Assembly (NCBI RefSeq): GCF_009602535.1
Contig: NZ_WIQI01000010.1
Location: 1 to 61,327 of the forward strand
Direction of reading: 5' to 3'
DNA length: 61,327 nucleotides
Source: Ornithinicoccus halotolerans
Lineage (GTDB): Bacteria; Actinomycetota; Actinomycetes; Actinomycetales; Dermatophilaceae
The notes beneath the pieces are model-generated. The model searched no databases. It saw only the letters and a list, made by a program, of their open reading frames with translations, and was not told the origin of the DNA. Made by a program: the position numbers and the translations under genes. Positions within the stretch are counted from its first letter, which is position 1. The number at the start of each line of letters is the position of its first letter. Of the stretch, positions 57,780 through 61,327 are shown one piece after another.

Positions 57780-58616
57780 TCAGCTTTCGGCGACGACGAC
57801 ATAGTTGGCGGCCCGGTGTCCGTCGGGGCGGTACCCGTAGGTGTCGTCACAGGTGATGAGGACCACGCGGCGGGTGCTCCCGTTCTCTCCCCAGACGGTC
57901 GCTGAGTACTGCAGTTCGCCCTTGTCGACGATCTCGGTTCGCTTGACCGGGAGCTTCATGACGGTGCCGTCGCGATAGCCCACCCGGACCAGATCGCCGG
58001 GCTGGACTCGGTGAAGGTCAGCAAAGACGTCCGGAACTCCCCGGTAGGAGACGTGGCCGGCGATGACCGCGGTGCCGAGGTGTCCTGGCTCGACGCGGCG
58101 GTACCCGGTGAACCAGATGACCTGGCCCTGGGGCGGACTGACGGTGCCACCAGCCGAGAGCCCTTGAGGGATCACCGGGTGATGGATGCTGGCGGACGTC
58201 AGGCTCACCCAGGCAACGCTGTCACCGGGAGAAGTCGCCGCGGGCGCGCCGGATCGACCCAGGTGGGAAGCCGGTGCCGTCGTGCTCCGCGCGTTGCTGG
58301 GGGTGGGTGACCGGGTCGGTGATTGCTGCGCGCTCCGGGCCCGGGTGGCCGTGCGCAGCGCCGGTCCGGTGGTGGGTGGACTGGTGCGCGTCGCGGCAGC
58401 TGTCGCAGCGCTCTTCGGGCCGACCAGTGACCACGCGCTTCGTGCCGCCTCATCGGCGGCGGTGGCCGGCGCGGGCGACGTGTGCAGCGCGGGGAGGCGG
58501 GAGGTGGGCGGCGCTGCTTGCGGCCCCGCCTCCTGCTGGTCCCCGACGGTGCACGCGAGGACCAGCAGAAGCGGTGTCAGGGCCGAGAGCACGGACAATG
58601 CCCTGCGGAGGAACAT
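57780..58616 (-). CDS. Class F-like sortase, probable lipoprotein or membrane anchored
   Basis: 278 residues. N-terminal hydrophobic segment ends in LLLVLACT (Cys22, possible lipobox), then a ~110-residue Ser/Thr/Pro/Ala-rich linker and the sortase barrel from about 130. Catalytic His188 (TAVIAGHVSYRG), Cys256 (VVLITCDDTYGY) and Arg268 (GHRAANYVVVAE). Class F enzymes are actinobacterial and their roles are little known. Its ATG overlaps the stop of the repeat-protein gene by 1 nt (TGATG). Confidence 0.88.
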   Translation of the reverse strand: MFLRRALSVLSALTPLLLVLACTVGDQQEAGPQAAPPTSRLPALHTSPAPATAADEAARSAWSLVGPKSAATAAATRTSPPTTGPALRTATRARSAQQSPTRSPTPSNARSTTAPASHLGRSGAPAATSPGDSVAWVSLTSASIHHPVIPQGLSAGGTVSPPQGQVIWFTGYRRVEPGHLGTAVIAGHVSYRGVPDVFADLHRVQPGDLVRVGYRDGTVMKLPVKRTEIVDKGELQYSATVWGENGSTRRVVLITCDDTYGYRPDGHRAANYVVVAES

Positions 58617-59644
58617 CAGCCCAGACGGCTCAGCAGCCAGCCCCCGGCGTCGAGCACCGACTCACCCAGGGGAGGCACGTCGGTCTCGACCACTGGGCCC
58701 AGCGGGTCGTCGTCATCGGTCTTGCCATCCCGAGGCCCAGGCTGGTTGGGGGTGCCGTCGTTGTCGTCGGGCTGGTTGGGGGTGGGGTTGTTGTCGTCGG
58801 GCTGGTTGGGGGTGGGGTTGTTGTCGTCGGGCTGGTTGGGGGTGCCGTCGTTGTCGTTGGGGGTGCCGTCGTTGTCGTTGGGGGTGCCGTCGTTGTCGTT
58901 GGGAGTGCCGTCGTTCTCGTCGGGGGTGGCGTCATTGTCGTCGGGCTGGTTGGGGGTGCCGTCGTTCTCGTCGGGGGTGGCGTCATTGTCGTCGGGCTGG
59001 TTGGGGGTGCCGTCGTTCTCGTCGGGGGTGGCGTCATTGTCGTCGGGCTGGTTGGGGGTGCCGTCGTTCTCGTCGGGGGTGGCGTCATTGTCGTCGGGCT
59101 GGTTGGGGGTGCCGTCGTTCTCGTCGGGGGTGGCGTCATTGTCGTCGGGCTGGTTGGGGGTGCCGTCGTTCTCGTCGGGGGTGGCGTCATTGTCGTCGGG
59201 CTGGTTGGGGGTGCCGTCGTTCTCGTCGGGCTGGTCGTCGCTGGACGGCGCCGTGCCGGTGCACCAGATGATGTGGCCGATGCTCTTGCCAGACGGATGC
59301 TCGTACCTGACCTGCTCCACCGGATCTGTGAAGAGCGCGCTCGCCTCATCCCCGGCAGCGGACTTGATGATCAAGGCCACCCAGTCAGCGCCTCCCGGCA
59401 GGAAGTAGCCGTGCTCCTCCGGCCCGAAGCCCTCCTCCTTGGTGCAGGCGACGTCGATGTAGCCGTGTGACTCGCTCCCAAGCACCTCCACCCAGTGGCG
59501 CGGGTGGTTCTCCCGGGGATCGACCCCTTGGGAGAAGGCCGTGGCAGCGCCGACGGAGGCGGTGAGCAGCACCGCCGTAGCCGTGGCCGTGATGGACCGG
59601 ACCCGCCGTGAGCGGAGCCGAGCGGGCTGGGGGTGTGTCGGCAT
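58616..59644 (-). CDS. Secreted Asp/Asn/Pro-rich repeat protein
   Basis: 342 residues. Signal peptide (ATATAVLLTASVGAATA), a ~95-residue N-terminal module with two cysteines (Cys67, Cys128; YFLPGGADWVALIIKSAAG, HPSGKSIGHIIWCTG), then acidic repeats (residues ~137-310): six 17-residue units NQPDDNDATPDENDGTP, three NDNDGTP, and NQPDDNNPTP variants. The C-terminus (ETDVPPLGESVLDAGGWLL) has no LPXTG-type motif or basic tail. GGAGG ribosome site 8 nt upstream. The 295-nt gap before it is notably AT-rich at 59690-59765. Probably a surface protein linked to the sortase. Confidence 0.85.
   Translation of the reverse strand: MPTHPQPARLRSRRVRSITATATAVLLTASVGAATAFSQGVDPRENHPRHWVEVLGSESHGYIDVACTKEEGFGPEEHGYFLPGGADWVALIIKSAAGDEASALFTDPVEQVRYEHPSGKSIGHIIWCTGTAPSSDDQPDENDGTPNQPDDNDATPDENDGTPNQPDDNDATPDENDGTPNQPDDNDATPDENDGTPNQPDDNDATPDENDGTPNQPDDNDATPDENDGTPNQPDDNDATPDENDGTPNDNDGTPNDNDGTPNDNDGTPNQPDDNNPTPNQPDDNNPTPNQPDDNDGTPNQPGPRDGKTDDDDPLGPVVETDVPPLGESVLDAGGWLLSRLG
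58929..59234 (-). repeat. 51-bp tandem repeat, six copies
   Basis: Copies begin at 58929, 58980, 59031, 59082, 59133 and 59184 and are nearly identical; the last diverges in its final bases. Shorter 21-bp and 30-bp units continue the pattern at 58745-58928. Each long unit encodes 17 residues in frame, so copy changes keep the gene open. Confidence 0.95.
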
Positions 59645-59751
59645 GGCAGTTTCCTCCCGAGAAGAGTGAGCAGCTGACAGGCGCCTTTGCCTTGTCTTGA
59701 CCGAAACTTAGCGAATCTTTACCAAATTAGGAAGGTTCGTTGAGAAAAACT

Positions 59752-59763
59752 TGAACTAGTTCA
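59752..59763. promoter_or_regulatory. 12-bp palindrome in the AT-rich promoter region of the repeat-protein/sortase operon
   Basis: TGAACTAGTTCA is a perfect palindrome. Downstream on the minus strand are TAATTT (59724-59729) and TAAGTT as possible -10 elements. A candidate operator; the regulator is unknown. Confidence 0.4.
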
Positions 59764-59888
59764 GGTCCAACCGCCCTCCCGCCTCCGTTCCGGTCGGGTC
59801 CGCCGCCGTCGAGGGGGCCGAGTCTGGGAGATGGGGTCAGGGCACGGGAGCGGCCGCGTCGCTCGAAGGCAGAGGGAGGTCCAGCCAC

Positions 59889-59894
59889 TAGGCT
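59889..59894 (+). promoter_or_regulatory. -10 element of the eno promoter
   Basis: TAGGCT 45 nt before the eno GTG; the short leader contains AAGGAG (59927-59932) 7 nt from the start. Confidence 0.55.
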
Positions 59895-59909
59895 CGGGTG
59901 TGCACGTGA

Positions 59910-61220
<1,311 letters not shown>

Positions 61221-61256
61221 GCCACGACGACCCACGCCGACACGGAGGAGGAGCTG

Positions 61257-61327
61257 GTGAGCGGCACCCGCGGACCCGGGCGCGCCCCGGGTGCCGGGCG
61301 CAACCGCCGCCCCCGCCCCCCGGCGGG
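61257..61327 (+). CDS. Start of a gene, probably FtsB/DivIC septum formation initiator (partial)
   Basis: GTG at 61257 after a strong GGAGGAGGAG opens a frame to the window end with a basic, Gly/Pro/Arg-rich N-terminus (SGTRGPGRAPGAGRNRRPR). No domain is visible yet. The FtsB/DivIC gene directly follows eno in most Actinobacteria, so the name rests on gene order alone. Confidence 0.55.
   Translation, partial: MSGTRGPGRAPGAGRNRRPRPPA

Noticed and set aside
57766-57786. CTGACC-GG-GGTCAG hairpin at the mazG/sortase convergence as a terminator
   Set aside because: Six base pairs around two bases, formed mainly by the two stop codons; too short to claim.
58616-58700. An LPXTG-like sorting signal at the end of the repeat protein
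   Set aside because: The only similar stretch (VPPLGES) lacks the Thr-Gly, and no hydrophobic helix with basic tail follows.
58745-59240. CRISPR array
   Set aside because: Units are directly contiguous with no unique spacers, and the frame is open: a coding minisatellite.
58482-59470. Plus-strand repeat frames (LSSGWLGVPSFSS type) opposite the Asp-rich repeat gene
   Set aside because: Antisense of the 51-bp repeat; the minus frame has a signal peptide, ribosome site and coupling to the sortase.

Overview
The window is a gene-dense, very G+C-rich stretch of an actinobacterial chromosome. The gene orders pyrR-pyrB-pyrC-carA-carB, alaS-ruvX-mltG-aroE-prepilin peptidase-aroC-aroK-aroB-aroQ-efp-nusB, metG-tatD-rsmA-ispE, and glmU-prs-rplY-pth ... 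mfd-lipoprotein-mazG-eno are those of Actinomycetes (compare the Mycobacterium tuberculosis Rv1379-1385, Rv2534-2559 and Rv1002-1024 regions). The protein sequences suggest the Geodermatophilus/Blastococcus/Modestobacter group, but that is an impression, not a measurement. GTG starts and 4-nt GTGA/ATGA stop-start overlaps are the rule. No phage, insertion sequence or CRISPR array was seen.

Layout. 1-8.2 kb (minus): de novo pyrimidine operon, with a PyrR-binding loop sitting on the pyrR ribosome binding site. 8.3-18.7 kb (minus): nusB-efp, the shikimate pathway, a prepilin peptidase, mltG, ruvX and alaS. 18.8-25.8 kb: rarA (minus), a divergent MMPL transporter, a damaged locus where a short ORF abuts the C-terminal part of an ornithine carbamoyltransferase gene, two bacterial PH-domain membrane proteins and a TPR protein. 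25.8-31.7 kb: protein mannosyltransferase (minus), sdhCAB and rsmI. 31.8-36.1 kb is accessory: a DUF4126 membrane protein, then an ECF (SigE-family) sigma factor flanked by two membrane-anchored extracytoplasmic proteins that share an unrecognised domain of about 270 residues, present twice in one and once in the other. 36.2-42.5 kb: metG, tatD, rsmA, ispE and an ABC-F ATPase. 42.6-45.3 kb: MarR, TetR and PadR regulators, a membrane protein with a permease-prefix-like domain and an oddly built tRNA-Gln. 45.5-49.5 kb: glmU, prs, rplY, pth. 49.6-52.5 kb (minus): PspA and a TPM-domain protein. 52.6-57.8 kb: mfd, a lipoprotein, mazG. 57.8-59.6 kb (minus): a class F-like sortase coupled to a secreted protein with a 51-bp tandem repeat. 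59.9 kb to the end: eno and the start of a probable FtsB/DivIC gene.

Regulatory reading. A uniform -10 element (TAGACT, TAGGCT or a TANNNT variant) precedes most transcription units. At rarA, pmt, ispE and padR it ends exactly 7 nt before the start codon, and at sdhC, marR and metG 6-8 nt before it, which predicts leaderless mRNAs. The padR promoter carries a near-ideal palindromic operator between its -35 and -10.

The best candidate for an undescribed system is the sigma-factor locus at 32.6-36.1 kb: a probable cell-surface signalling module built around one repeated extracytoplasmic domain. No gap between genes exceeds 300 bases; the longest, 59645-59939 (295 bases), is described under the repeat protein and eno.
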